Positions 53,468-60,513 of a DNA stretch of 64,000 bases are shown here, in pieces. Under the pieces are notes generated by a model. The model was not told the origin of the DNA, did not search any database, and worked only from the letters and a program-made list of their open reading frames with translations. The stretch comes from Pseudoflavonifractor sp. Marseille-P3106 (GTDB lineage: Bacteria > Bacillota > Clostridia > Oscillospirales > Oscillospiraceae), in assembly GCA_900169975.1 (NCBI GenBank), contig LT827125.1, positions 62,001-126,000 on the forward strand. Reading direction: 5' to 3'. The stretch's first letter is position 1. Each line of letters starts with the position of its first letter. The translations under genes and the position numbers were made by a program.

Positions 53468-54685
53468 TCACTTCGGCCCATTGGGGTTGCGGTCATATGC
53501 CCGGTTGGGTCGCACGTCGAGGTCGATGATGTCCCAGGTGTCATAGAACTGCAGATAGTCCTTCCGTCGCCAGCGGAGGGTCGTGCCGTCCGGATGGAGC
53601 CGGTCGATGATGACGGCGGAGATCTGCTTTTTCACCTGTTCATAAGAGTTGATGCCCACGGAGGCAAAAATGCGGAAGCCCTTGCTTTGAAGGTACTTAA
53701 ACTGGGGGCCGGGCTCTCTTTGGTCGTGGTCTCCGTCGGGCCGGGCGCCGTGAGGGTAAAACAGGATCTGAGTGGGGCCCACGAGGCTCCCGACCTCATC
53801 GAACCAGCGCTGTGTGTCCCGCTGGAGCCGCTCGTCGGAGATGGTGGACAGCCGCACATGACCCCAGGTGTGGGAGCCGAAATACCAGCCGGTCTCCTTC
53901 AGCTTTTGGACAATGGGTTTTACCGCCGCGATCTCCTTTTGACGGTTGGCTTCAAACTCTGCCTCGGGGTGGTCGGTGTCGGTCTGGGTGCGGTAGCCCA
54001 GAATGCCTTGGTAGCCAGTGAGGGAAAGACAGCCCTTGACCCCATTGAGAGAGAAGTCGGGGTGTTCCTCCACAAATTTATCCAAAATGGTGATGGCATC
54101 CAGATCCTGGGAGATGACCTCCTTCCCCTGGGGATCCTTTCCGTAGCTCCAGATCTCCCCGTCGTCCCCGAGGATGAGCTTCCAGGTAAAGCCGTTGTCC
54201 AGCATGTAGGGATAGTAGTTGGTGTCGTCATAAGAAATGACCAGAGGCTTTTTCCCCTCCGGCAGCATCAGTGTGTTCCGGCGCATCCGGGTCTCACCGT
54301 TCTCGGTGGTGTACTCCGACCACACATCATTCATGTTGACCAGAATATAGTTGTTGTCATAGCAGTGCTGGAGGATCTTATTGTACTCATCCACCGTGAC
54401 CATGTAATCGTCGATGCCGTTGGCCTCACTGTCCCCGTCAAAGGCCAGTTCCGGGTAGGCCACCAGAGGATGGAAGAAGAGGTGTTCCACCACCTGGTCG
54501 GTGCCCCAGGGCACCAGAGGGACGGCCGGGGCTGTGGGCTCGGGCTCAGGGGTCTGGGATGGAGCGGAGCTCTCCGGGGCCGTGCTCTCTGCCGCGGGGG
54601 CCTTTCCACCACCGCAGGCGGAGAGAGGAAGAGCGCATAAAAGGGCGAGGGCCAGCGCCGACGCCCGTTTTTTCAGATGTGTCAT
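53468..54685 (-). CDS. Polysaccharide deacetylase-family lipoprotein
   Basis: A 405-residue exported protein. The signal ends in the lipobox ALPLSACGGG (cysteine near residue 24), followed by a Pro/Glu/Ser/Thr-rich linker. The NodB-homology domain has PLVISYDDTNYYPY for the metal aspartate pair and FGSHTWGHVRLS for the HxxxH pair, then ILFYPHGARPDGD and FRIFASVGIN. It should remove acetyl groups from an envelope glycan such as peptidoglycan. The N-terminal part (VEHLFFHPLVAYPELAFDGD) is common in clostridial homologues. It is divergent from the membrane protein gene at 54876. Confidence 0.88.
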   Translation of the reverse strand: MTHLKKRASALALALLCALPLSACGGGKAPAAESTAPESSAPSQTPEPEPTAPAVPLVPWGTDQVVEHLFFHPLVAYPELAFDGDSEANGIDDYMVTVDEYNKILQHCYDNNYILVNMNDVWSEYTTENGETRMRRNTLMLPEGKKPLVISYDDTNYYPYMLDNGFTWKLILGDDGEIWSYGKDPQGKEVISQDLDAITILDKFVEEHPDFSLNGVKGCLSLTGYQGILGYRTQTDTDHPEAEFEANRQKEIAAVKPIVQKLKETGWYFGSHTWGHVRLSTISDERLQRDTQRWFDEVGSLVGPTQILFYPHGARPDGDHDQREPGPQFKYLQSKGFRIFASVGINSYEQVKKQISAVIIDRLHPDGTTLRWRRKDYLQFYDTWDIIDLDVRPNRAYDRNPNGPK

Positions 54686-54720
54686 GACGGAATTCCTTTC
54701 TCTTTTGTTTTCTGAAATCC

Positions 54721-54749
54721 ATTATACAGCCTCATGGACGGAAAACAAC
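54721..54749 (-). promoter_or_regulatory. Promoter of the deacetylase gene
   Basis: Minus strand TTGTTT (54748-54743), 16-base spacer, TATAAT (54726-54721), about 35 bases before the start codon. Confidence 0.65.
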
Positions 54750-54797
54750 AACAAAACTCTTACATTTTGATAACGGGCTGCGTCCAGGTTTTTATGG

Positions 54798-54826
54798 TTG
54801 CAAAAGAACATGTTTTCTGCTAAAAT
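54798..54826 (+). promoter_or_regulatory. Promoter of the membrane protein gene at 54876
   Basis: TTGCAA (54798-54803), 17-base spacer, TAAAAT (54821-54826). Confidence 0.7.
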
Positions 54827-54875
54827 AGATAAGAAACATTTTACCCTCGCAGAGTATGTCACAGGAGATGTGTAA

Positions 54876-55661
54876 ATGGACAAGAACGCAAAGCAGCTGA
54901 AGGCGGCCAAAGAACGTCAGGAGGAAGCCGCCCTCAACCGTGTCCTCTGCTGGATCGCCGGCGGAGCGGTGCTGGAGTTCCTGCTGCTGCTCCTCAACCG
55001 GTATTACAGCCATTATACAGTAGCTCAGATTGAATTGAGAGTCGCGCTGGGAAGTGCTGTGAAGATCCTGGCGGTTGCCGCGCTTGCCTGCGCGGCGGCG
55101 GGTGCCTTTTGGTGGAACAACACCAGAAAGAATCAGAAGAGGGGGACCCTGCCGGGGATCCTGACCCTGTTTCTGGCCGGGGTCTCCATCAGCTGCTTTG
55201 CCACCTGGCTGTTTGATACGGCGGGTCTGCGTCTGATGTATCTGGGCGTGCCCTGTGTCATTGTGCTGGTGATGATCTATTATCTCTATCAGCATGAGTT
55301 TTTTCTGGTGGCCTGCGTGTCCGCGCTGGCGCTGCTGGGAACCTGGGTGAGCAGCAGGGGATTGGGCGGCGCCTATGCCGCGCTGACCTATGTGGTGGTG
55401 ATCGTGTCCGCGCTGGTGGTCCTGGCGGGAGCACTTCTCTGCCGGAAGGCCCAGGCCGGGGACGGGACCGTGGAGTTTCGCGGGAAAAAGATTCGTGTCT
55501 TTGCCAAGGATGCCAACTACGCGCTGCTCTACCTGAGCGCCGCCATTGCGCTGGTTGTTCTGGCCGCGGCGGCTCTGGGTGTGATGACGGTGATTCTCCG
55601 GGCTGTGATGGTGGCTTGGCTGCTGATCATGGCAGTCTACTACACGATGAAACTGATGTGA
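54876..55661 (+). CDS. Hypothetical polytopic membrane protein
   Basis: 261 residues with seven or eight hydrophobic helices, for example CWIAGGAVLEFLLLLLNRYY, ILAVAALACAAAGAFWW, LMYLGVPCVIVLVMIYYLYQ and LVVLAAAALGVMTVILRAVM. A basic, lysine-rich N-terminus faces the cytoplasm. No cofactor or catalytic motif seen and no family recognised. Single gene with its own promoter and a strong terminator. It could be a transporter-like or envelope structural protein. Confidence 0.7.
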   Translation: MDKNAKQLKAAKERQEEAALNRVLCWIAGGAVLEFLLLLLNRYYSHYTVAQIELRVALGSAVKILAVAALACAAAGAFWWNNTRKNQKRGTLPGILTLFLAGVSISCFATWLFDTAGLRLMYLGVPCVIVLVMIYYLYQHEFFLVACVSALALLGTWVSSRGLGGAYAALTYVVVIVSALVVLAGALLCRKAQAGDGTVEFRGKKIRVFAKDANYALLYLSAAIALVVLAAAALGVMTVILRAVMVAWLLIMAVYYTMKLM

Positions 55662-55702
55662 GCGGACAGCCCATTCGTGGGGTTCACACAAGAGCACAAA
55701 GA

Positions 55703-55740
55703 GGAAGCCCTCCGACCATCGGGTCGGAGGGCTTCCTTGG
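55703..55740. terminator. Terminator shared by the membrane protein gene and ribU
   Basis: GGAAGCCCTCCGACC (55703-55717) pairs perfectly with 55722-55736 around ATCG. Confidence 0.8.
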
Positions 55741-55754
55741 TTGCAATTTATGCT

Positions 55755-56456
55755 TTACAGGATCCCCATCATGGCCAGCGCCATGAGGATGCCGGTGACC
55801 AGCACCACGGCCGAGATAACAGTGGGGACGTAGTTGAACTTGGCCTTGACCTCGCCGGGGGCGGACTGGTGTGCGGGGACCAGCTGGATCTTCCGCAGGG
55901 CGGTGGAAACCGGCGGGTACAGCAGCATGATCAGCGCCGAGTTGAGGATGCCCTTGACCAGATTGAAGGGGATGATAAGAGGGACCAGCATATCCACCAC
56001 GGCCTCCCGGGGCATGCCCCAGAAAATGGGGGTCATGATGTAATTCCACAACACCATCAGAACCGTGAGGCAAACGATGCCGGTGATCAGACCAACCACG
56101 GCGGCAGAGGTCTTATGCTTGCGGCGGTAAAGGTAAACGGCCGGGCAGACAAAACCGGCGGTGGCAATGATGTTCATCAAAAGGCCGATCCAGCCGGTAT
56201 CACTGACCGTGAGAAATTCCAGGAAGGAGACGGCCACGGACATCAGCAGGGCGGCCAGAGGCCCGTAGAGGAAGCCGCCGATGGCGATCACAGTGTCCTT
56301 CAGATCCAGGCTGAGGAAGCCGCCGATGGGGGGGATGACCTTGCAGACCGCCATGACTGCGTAGGCCAGGGCCGTGAGCATGGCCATGGTGACGAGGCTC
56401 TTGGTGTTGTATAAAGACCGGGTGTGCTGCGTGGGGGTGATGGCGTCGGAAGGCAT
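55755..56456 (-). CDS. ribU: Riboflavin ECF transporter S component
   Basis: A 233-residue, six-helix substrate-binding subunit of an ECF importer for riboflavin. The segments SLVTMAMLTALAYAVMAVCK, IGGFLSLDLKDTVIAIGGFL and MSVAVSFLEFLTVSDTGWIG match RibU. Start 56456 follows AAGGAG in a short leader. It lies just behind an FMN riboswitch, which independently supports the substrate. The ATPase and T subunits are not here, as is usual for group II ECF systems. Confidence 0.93.
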   Translation of the reverse strand: MPSDAITPTQHTRSLYNTKSLVTMAMLTALAYAVMAVCKVIPPIGGFLSLDLKDTVIAIGGFLYGPLAALLMSVAVSFLEFLTVSDTGWIGLLMNIIATAGFVCPAVYLYRRKHKTSAAVVGLITGIVCLTVLMVLWNYIMTPIFWGMPREAVVDMLVPLIIPFNLVKGILNSALIMLLYPPVSTALRKIQLVPAHQSAPGEVKAKFNYVPTVISAVVLVTGILMALAMMGIL

Positions 56457-56546
56457 AAAAAAACACTCCTTTTCTGTTGGTAACACCCAAAAGACGAATG
56501 CCTTCCAGGTGTAAAACAAAAAGGAGCGTGCGCATGCTTCACACAT

Positions 56547-56674
56547 CTTCTTCCATCCAGACTTCGCATCCAAAAGGATACGTCACTGTCGGTCCCGGAA
56601 TCACACCGGGTCAGTGGCCAGCTTGGCCAGTCGCGGACTTTACCGCCGATCGGGATTTTCACCCTGCCCTGAAG
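56547..56674 (-). promoter_or_regulatory. FMN riboswitch (RFN element)
   Basis: On the minus strand the RFN core runs from CTTCAGGGCAGGGTGAAAAT (56674) through GATCGGCGGTAAAGTCCGCG and CACTGACCCGGTGTGATTCC to GAAGTCTGGATGGAAGAAG (56547). All conserved boxes of the six-stem junction are present. FMN binding should turn off ribU, since the ribosome site follows about 80 bases on. Confidence 0.95.
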
Positions 56675-56702
56675 ACATTTTCATTCAGTTGTTCCGAAAC
56701 TT

Positions 56703-56731
56703 ATTATAGCGAAGAATAAGGAAAAAAGCAA
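56703..56731 (-). promoter_or_regulatory. Promoter of the FMN riboswitch-ribU transcript
   Basis: Minus strand TTGCTT (56731-56726), 17-base spacer, TATAAT (56708-56703). Confidence 0.75.
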
Positions 56732-56768
56732 GGGAAAATTTTGGGATGCACAAGCGTTTCACACTTTA

Positions 56769-56797
56769 TTGACTTACTTATCGACATTGGGTACAAT
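56769..56797 (+). promoter_or_regulatory. Promoter of the SLOG-family gene
   Basis: TTGACT (56769-56774), 17-base spacer, TACAAT (56792-56797). Confidence 0.8.
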
Positions 56798-56824
56798 AGC
56801 GAATAGAAAAAAGGAGGTGTGCCT

Positions 56825-57322
56825 GTGGAGAGGGAGACCACCTGTTGTTTTACGGGACACCGGCCCAACAAGCTTCCCTGGGGGACAGAGGAAAGCGATT
56901 CCCGCTGTGTCGATCTCAAGCTCCGGATCGCGGGGGAGGTGGCGCGAGCCTACGACAGGGGCTATCGCCATTATATCTGCGGGATGGCCCGGGGGGCTGA
57001 CTTTTATTTTTGTGAAGCGGTGCTCACGCTTCGGGATGAGCGCCCCGGCATTACGCTGGAAGCGGCCATTCCCTGTGAGGAGCAGGCCGCCCGCTGGACG
57101 GAGCGGGATCGAGAGCGTTACTTCGGCCTGGTGGGACAGTGTGATTTTGAGACAGTGGTGCAGCGCCACTATGACCGGGGCTGCATGCTCCGGCGCAACC
57201 GGTATATGGTGGACCGGTCGTCTCTGCTCATTGCCGCCTTTGACGGGACGCTGGGAGGAACCATGTATACCATCACCTATGCCATGCGGCAGGGGGCGGT
57301 GGTCGTGACGCTGGACGTGTAA
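56825..57322 (+). CDS. SLOG/YpsA-like Rossmann-fold protein (DUF1273-like)
   Basis: A 165-residue single-domain protein. CCFTGHRPNKLPW is the SLOG-type phosphate loop; YICGMARGADFYFCEAVL is the second signature. LEAAIPCEEQAARW and DRSSLLIAAFDGTLGGTMYT complete the fold. GTG 56825 is preferred to GTG 56819 because AAGGAGG lies 7 bases upstream of the former and only one base from the latter. Relatives include YpsA (cell division) and SLOG sensors of nucleotide-derived ligands. Function here unknown. Confidence 0.82.
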   Translation: MERETTCCFTGHRPNKLPWGTEESDSRCVDLKLRIAGEVARAYDRGYRHYICGMARGADFYFCEAVLTLRDERPGITLEAAIPCEEQAARWTERDRERYFGLVGQCDFETVVQRHYDRGCMLRRNRYMVDRSSLLIAAFDGTLGGTMYTITYAMRQGAVVVTLDV

Positions 57323-57365
57323 GGATAAGGGGGTGGAGACCGGCCGCCCTCTTGTTTAAACCGCA

Positions 57366-57419
57366 TTTTCTGCAAAGGCAGAAAATGCTCTTGACAAAGA
57401 ACTTCTGCAAATGTAGAAT
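57366..57419 (+). promoter_or_regulatory. Promoter and two operators of BlaI module 2
   Basis: TTGACA (57391-57396), 17-base spacer, TAGAAT (57414-57419). Two similar dyads occur: TTTTCTGC-AAAG-GCAGAAAA (about 57366-57385), just upstream of -35, and TTCTGC-AAAT-GTAGAA (57403-57418), covering the -10. Their shared TTCTGC-N4-GYAGAA form suggests a BlaI-type dimer with a half-site different from module 1. Confidence 0.78.
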
Positions 57420-57443
57420 TAAAATCAGAAGGGGGGAGATGGA

Positions 57444-57833
57444 ATGGGAGAAGAGAAGGCTCTCTGCCGTCTGCCGGAATCCGAGCTGGATCTGATGCTG
57501 ACGGTTTGGGGGCGGGGCGGCGAGGCCAGCGCCCCGGAGATCGGGGAGGCGCTGGGCCGTCCGCTGACGGCCAGCGCGCTCCACAGCTACCTCAAACGTC
57601 TGGAGGAAAAGGGGTTTCTGTCCTGCCGCAAGGAGGGCAAAGTGAATGTGTATACCGCCCTGGTCACCGAAGAGGACTACCGGGGCCGGGAGGGGGGCGC
57701 GGTGCTGAACAAGCTCTACGGCGGTTCCCTCAAGACCTTTGCCGCCGCCCTCTGGGACGGTGGAAAGCTGAGCCGGGACGAGGTGAGTGAGCTCCAGAAT
57801 TATCTGGAGGCGCTGACCAGGGAGGGACCGTGA
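57444..57833 (+). CDS. BlaI/MecI family repressor (module 2)
   Basis: A 129-residue winged-helix repressor. LPESELDLMLTVWGRGGEAS is the family N-terminus, with the recognition helix region LTASALHSYLKRLEEKGFLS and the wing REGKVNVYTALV-like. The C-terminal helices LNKLYGGSLKTFAAALWDGG form the dimer and receptor-cleavable part. It has its own operators 30-80 bases upstream. The stop overlaps the receptor start by one base (TGATG), so the two are co-translated. Confidence 0.9.
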   Translation: MGEEKALCRLPESELDLMLTVWGRGGEASAPEIGEALGRPLTASALHSYLKRLEEKGFLSCRKEGKVNVYTALVTEEDYRGREGGAVLNKLYGGSLKTFAAALWDGGKLSRDEVSELQNYLEALTREGP

Positions 57834-60460
57834 TGGAAAAAGTATTTCTGCGGGTGCTGGCGGTGTCCTTGGTGGTCTCGGTTCCGCTGCTGCCGCTGCT
57901 GCTGCTGCGCAGACGGCTGGAGGGGCGTTACGCCCCGGAGACCAGGTGGGGACTGTGGATCGGCATTGCCATTCTGCTGCTGAGCGCACCTTTTTTGGAG
58001 ACGGTTAGGCCTCTGATTGTGGTGGAGCCTCCGGCCTATACTGTAACCCTGCCTGCCTCGTCCCCCCAGCCTGTTCGGGATTTGGCTTCGATGGAACTGC
58101 GGCCATCGGCTCAGCTCGGAGCGCCCAGGCAGATGTCCATGGCGGAGACGGCGGCAATTCCGAAGGGCGAAACGGAGCTGCGCACATCCTTCTCTCTGAC
58201 CGAGCTGGCCGCAGGCGTGTGGCTGGCGGTGGCGGTATGGCTGGCGGCGGTTCGAGTGTTCCGCTATGGGGCCGCCCGGCGCCGGCTGCTGCGGGACAGC
58301 GTGCCGGCAGCGGGAATGGAGTCACTGGAGAAGGAACTGGAGTTGGACTTTAAGGTCTCTTTCCGCCGCCGGGCGGGGTTGGAGACCCCGATGACCCTGG
58401 GGGTGTTTCGGCCGGTGATCCTTCTGCCGGAAGGAGATGCGGCGCCGCTGGCCCTGCGCCATGAGCTCCTCCATGTGAAGCGCGGGGATATTTCAGGTCA
58501 GGTGATCCTCTTTGCGGCCTGCGCGTTTCACTGGTTCAACCCGCTGGTATGGTACATGGCCCGGGGGGCGAGAGAGGACATGGAGGCCGCCTGCGACGCC
58601 CAGGTGGCCAAGGGACTGGACACCGCGGGGAAGCGGGATTACGGGGCGCTGCTCATTGCCGCCGCCGCAGGGGAAACATTCACTCCGTTTTCGACTTGTT
58701 TCGGAGGGGGCGCAGACCAGATGCGCCGCCGGCTGACCCAACTCTTCCACCCGGGGAAATCGGCCAAGGTGCTGGCATGTCTGCTGACGCTGTCGATTCT
58801 GCTGGGCACCGCCCTGGTGGCCTGTCAGCCCAAACAGTCGGACGACATGCCGTCCCTGCCCTTGGAGACCGGCTCCGGATTGACGGCGGGGGATCTGGCC
58901 GGACTTTCTATGGGGGCGGTCATGCCCGAACTGGACTATCTCTCCGACACGCTGCTGGTGTTCCACGACTACTGGGGCATGGGTGTTTACCACGTGGAGA
59001 ACGGTGTGCTGGAGCTGGTGGACACCGCCGCGTTGGGGATGAACCTGATGCAGGGAGACCAGTATACACAGGTTTCGTTGACCGGGGATGAAAAAACAGT
59101 CTATCTCCAAAATCTGCCTGCCTGGGGGGACCACTCCGGCTATTCCTATGATGTGTCCACCGGGGATGTGAAGCCGGTGGAGCAGATACCGGAGGTGGCG
59201 GATCAGATGATCCATGTGTCTGAGGAAGAGGCCAGGAGCTATCCCGTACTGTGGGACGGATGGAAGAGCAATGTGTTGGCGCTGCCGGAGGGAGGGTATG
59301 CCTATCTCTGCCTCCCTCCGGAGCTGGGGGACACCATGAACTGGCTCCAGCTTATCCGCATTGACGCCGCCGGTTTCAGACGGACCCGCTTTCTGGCGGG
59401 AACGCCCGCCGGCGGGCGGGAGTACACCGATGCCGACTGGGGTTTTACCCTCCGGCTGCCGGAAAACTGGGAGAACAAATATCTGGCGGTCAGGGGCGCT
59501 GGCTCCTGGGCCTTCTACCAGACCGACAGTTACAGCGATATGGGGGACGGCTGGATCTTTACCCTGGCGGTTGAAGAACACGACGCGCTCTACAATGCCT
59601 ACAATGGCGACCCGGAGGGAAACTGGCCGGTGCAGATGACCATTCTGGGCGAGCGGGACGGGCTGGTATACTATGTTGAATTCGTCTCCGATGTGCGGTG
59701 GAACGAGGAGACGCGGGAGAGCTATCAGGCGATGGAGGAGAGCGCCCGGCAGCTGAGCGCGGATGATTTCCGCTTCTCCGGAACGGACGGTGTGACCGCC
59801 CGGGAGGGCTGGTGGATGGAGGTGGGGACCTCGGATGGGGAAACGTTCGAGCTCTCCTGGACGGACGGCTCCGGCAGGGGCCCCCTGACGCTGGCCACCC
59901 CCCAGGCCCTGGTGCAGCTGCGGGGCGAAAACGGCGCGGGCACTTTCGCAGATCTTTGGCAGCAGCTGCCCGGCTCCCGCTGCCGCATCTATCTGCGGGA
60001 TGGGCAGGTCATCGCGGCACTGGAGCTTGTGCGGCCGGGGACTTTCCCGGAGCAGGCGGTCTGGCCCGCCGGCGGAGCCAACCGGGAGGTGCAGACTCCT
60101 TTCCTGGATGTTGACGGAATTTATCACGGGGGGATCGACATTCCGGCCCCGGCGGGAACGCCGGTGCTGGCAGCCCTGAGCGGACGAGTCACCGAGACGG
60201 CGGGGGATTCCGTCACCGTCTGGCACGAGGACGGCTGGTGGGCCTTTCGGTATGCGGGTCTCGCCGGGATCACCGTGAGGCCCGGCGACACGGTGGCCAG
60301 GGGCCGGACGTTGGGTACGACGGCCGTCTGGGAGGAGGGGGAGGTCCTGCACCTGGAAGCCCTCTGGGGCGGGGAGCCTGTTGATCCCCTGAATACGGCT
60401 CTGCGGCCCTATCTGGATGAGAGCGGCGCAGCGGTGGAACTGATCGTGCCCCAGGAGTGA
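57833..60460 (+). CDS. M56 receptor with C-terminal LytM/M23-like pseudo-peptidase domain (module 2)
   Basis: An 875-residue BlaR1-like signalling protease. Helices lie near residues 4-25, 41-58, 122-142 and 311-330. The M56 zinc site is LRHELLHVKRGD near residue 210, with the AFHWFNPLVWYM helix and DMEAACDAQVAK after it. Outside the cell, after a cysteine-containing VACQPKQSDD, come about 430 residues with propeller-like and DWGFTLRLPENWE segments. The final domain (about 755-855) is LytM/M23-like: YHGGIDIPAPAGTPVLAALS and VLHLEALWGGEPVDPLN. Zinc ligands H765, D769 and H840 are kept, but the catalytic histidines are replaced (YAGL for YxHL; V838 for the first His of HxH). Presumably a ligand-sensing domain. 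Start ATG 57833. Confidence 0.85.
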   Translation: MEKVFLRVLAVSLVVSVPLLPLLLLRRRLEGRYAPETRWGLWIGIAILLLSAPFLETVRPLIVVEPPAYTVTLPASSPQPVRDLASMELRPSAQLGAPRQMSMAETAAIPKGETELRTSFSLTELAAGVWLAVAVWLAAVRVFRYGAARRRLLRDSVPAAGMESLEKELELDFKVSFRRRAGLETPMTLGVFRPVILLPEGDAAPLALRHELLHVKRGDISGQVILFAACAFHWFNPLVWYMARGAREDMEAACDAQVAKGLDTAGKRDYGALLIAAAAGETFTPFSTCFGGGADQMRRRLTQLFHPGKSAKVLACLLTLSILLGTALVACQPKQSDDMPSLPLETGSGLTAGDLAGLSMGAVMPELDYLSDTLLVFHDYWGMGVYHVENGVLELVDTAALGMNLMQGDQYTQVSLTGDEKTVYLQNLPAWGDHSGYSYDVSTGDVKPVEQIPEVADQMIHVSEEEARSYPVLWDGWKSNVLALPEGGYAYLCLPPELGDTMNWLQLIRIDAAGFRRTRFLAGTPAGGREYTDADWGFTLRLPENWENKYLAVRGAGSWAFYQTDSYSDMGDGWIFTLAVEEHDALYNAYNGDPEGNWPVQMTILGERDGLVYYVEFVSDVRWNEETRESYQAMEESARQLSADDFRFSGTDGVTAREGWWMEVGTSDGETFELSWTDGSGRGPLTLATPQALVQLRGENGAGTFADLWQQLPGSRCRIYLRDGQVIAALELVRPGTFPEQAVWPAGGANREVQTPFLDVDGIYHGGIDIPAPAGTPVLAALSGRVTETAGDSVTVWHEDGWWAFRYAGLAGITVRPGDTVARGRTLGTTAVWEEGEVLHLEALWGGEPVDPLNTALRPYLDESGAAVELIVPQE

Positions 60461-60465
60461 AGCTT

Positions 60466-60507
60466 AAAAAGCGGCCCGGAACCAAGTGGTTCCGGGCCGC
60501 TTTTTAA
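60466..60507. terminator. Bidirectional terminator between module 2 and clpE
   Basis: AAAAAGCGGCCCGGAACC (60466-60483) pairs perfectly with 60488-60505, with A and T runs at the ends. Confidence 0.9.
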
Positions 60508-60513
60508 TCGTCT

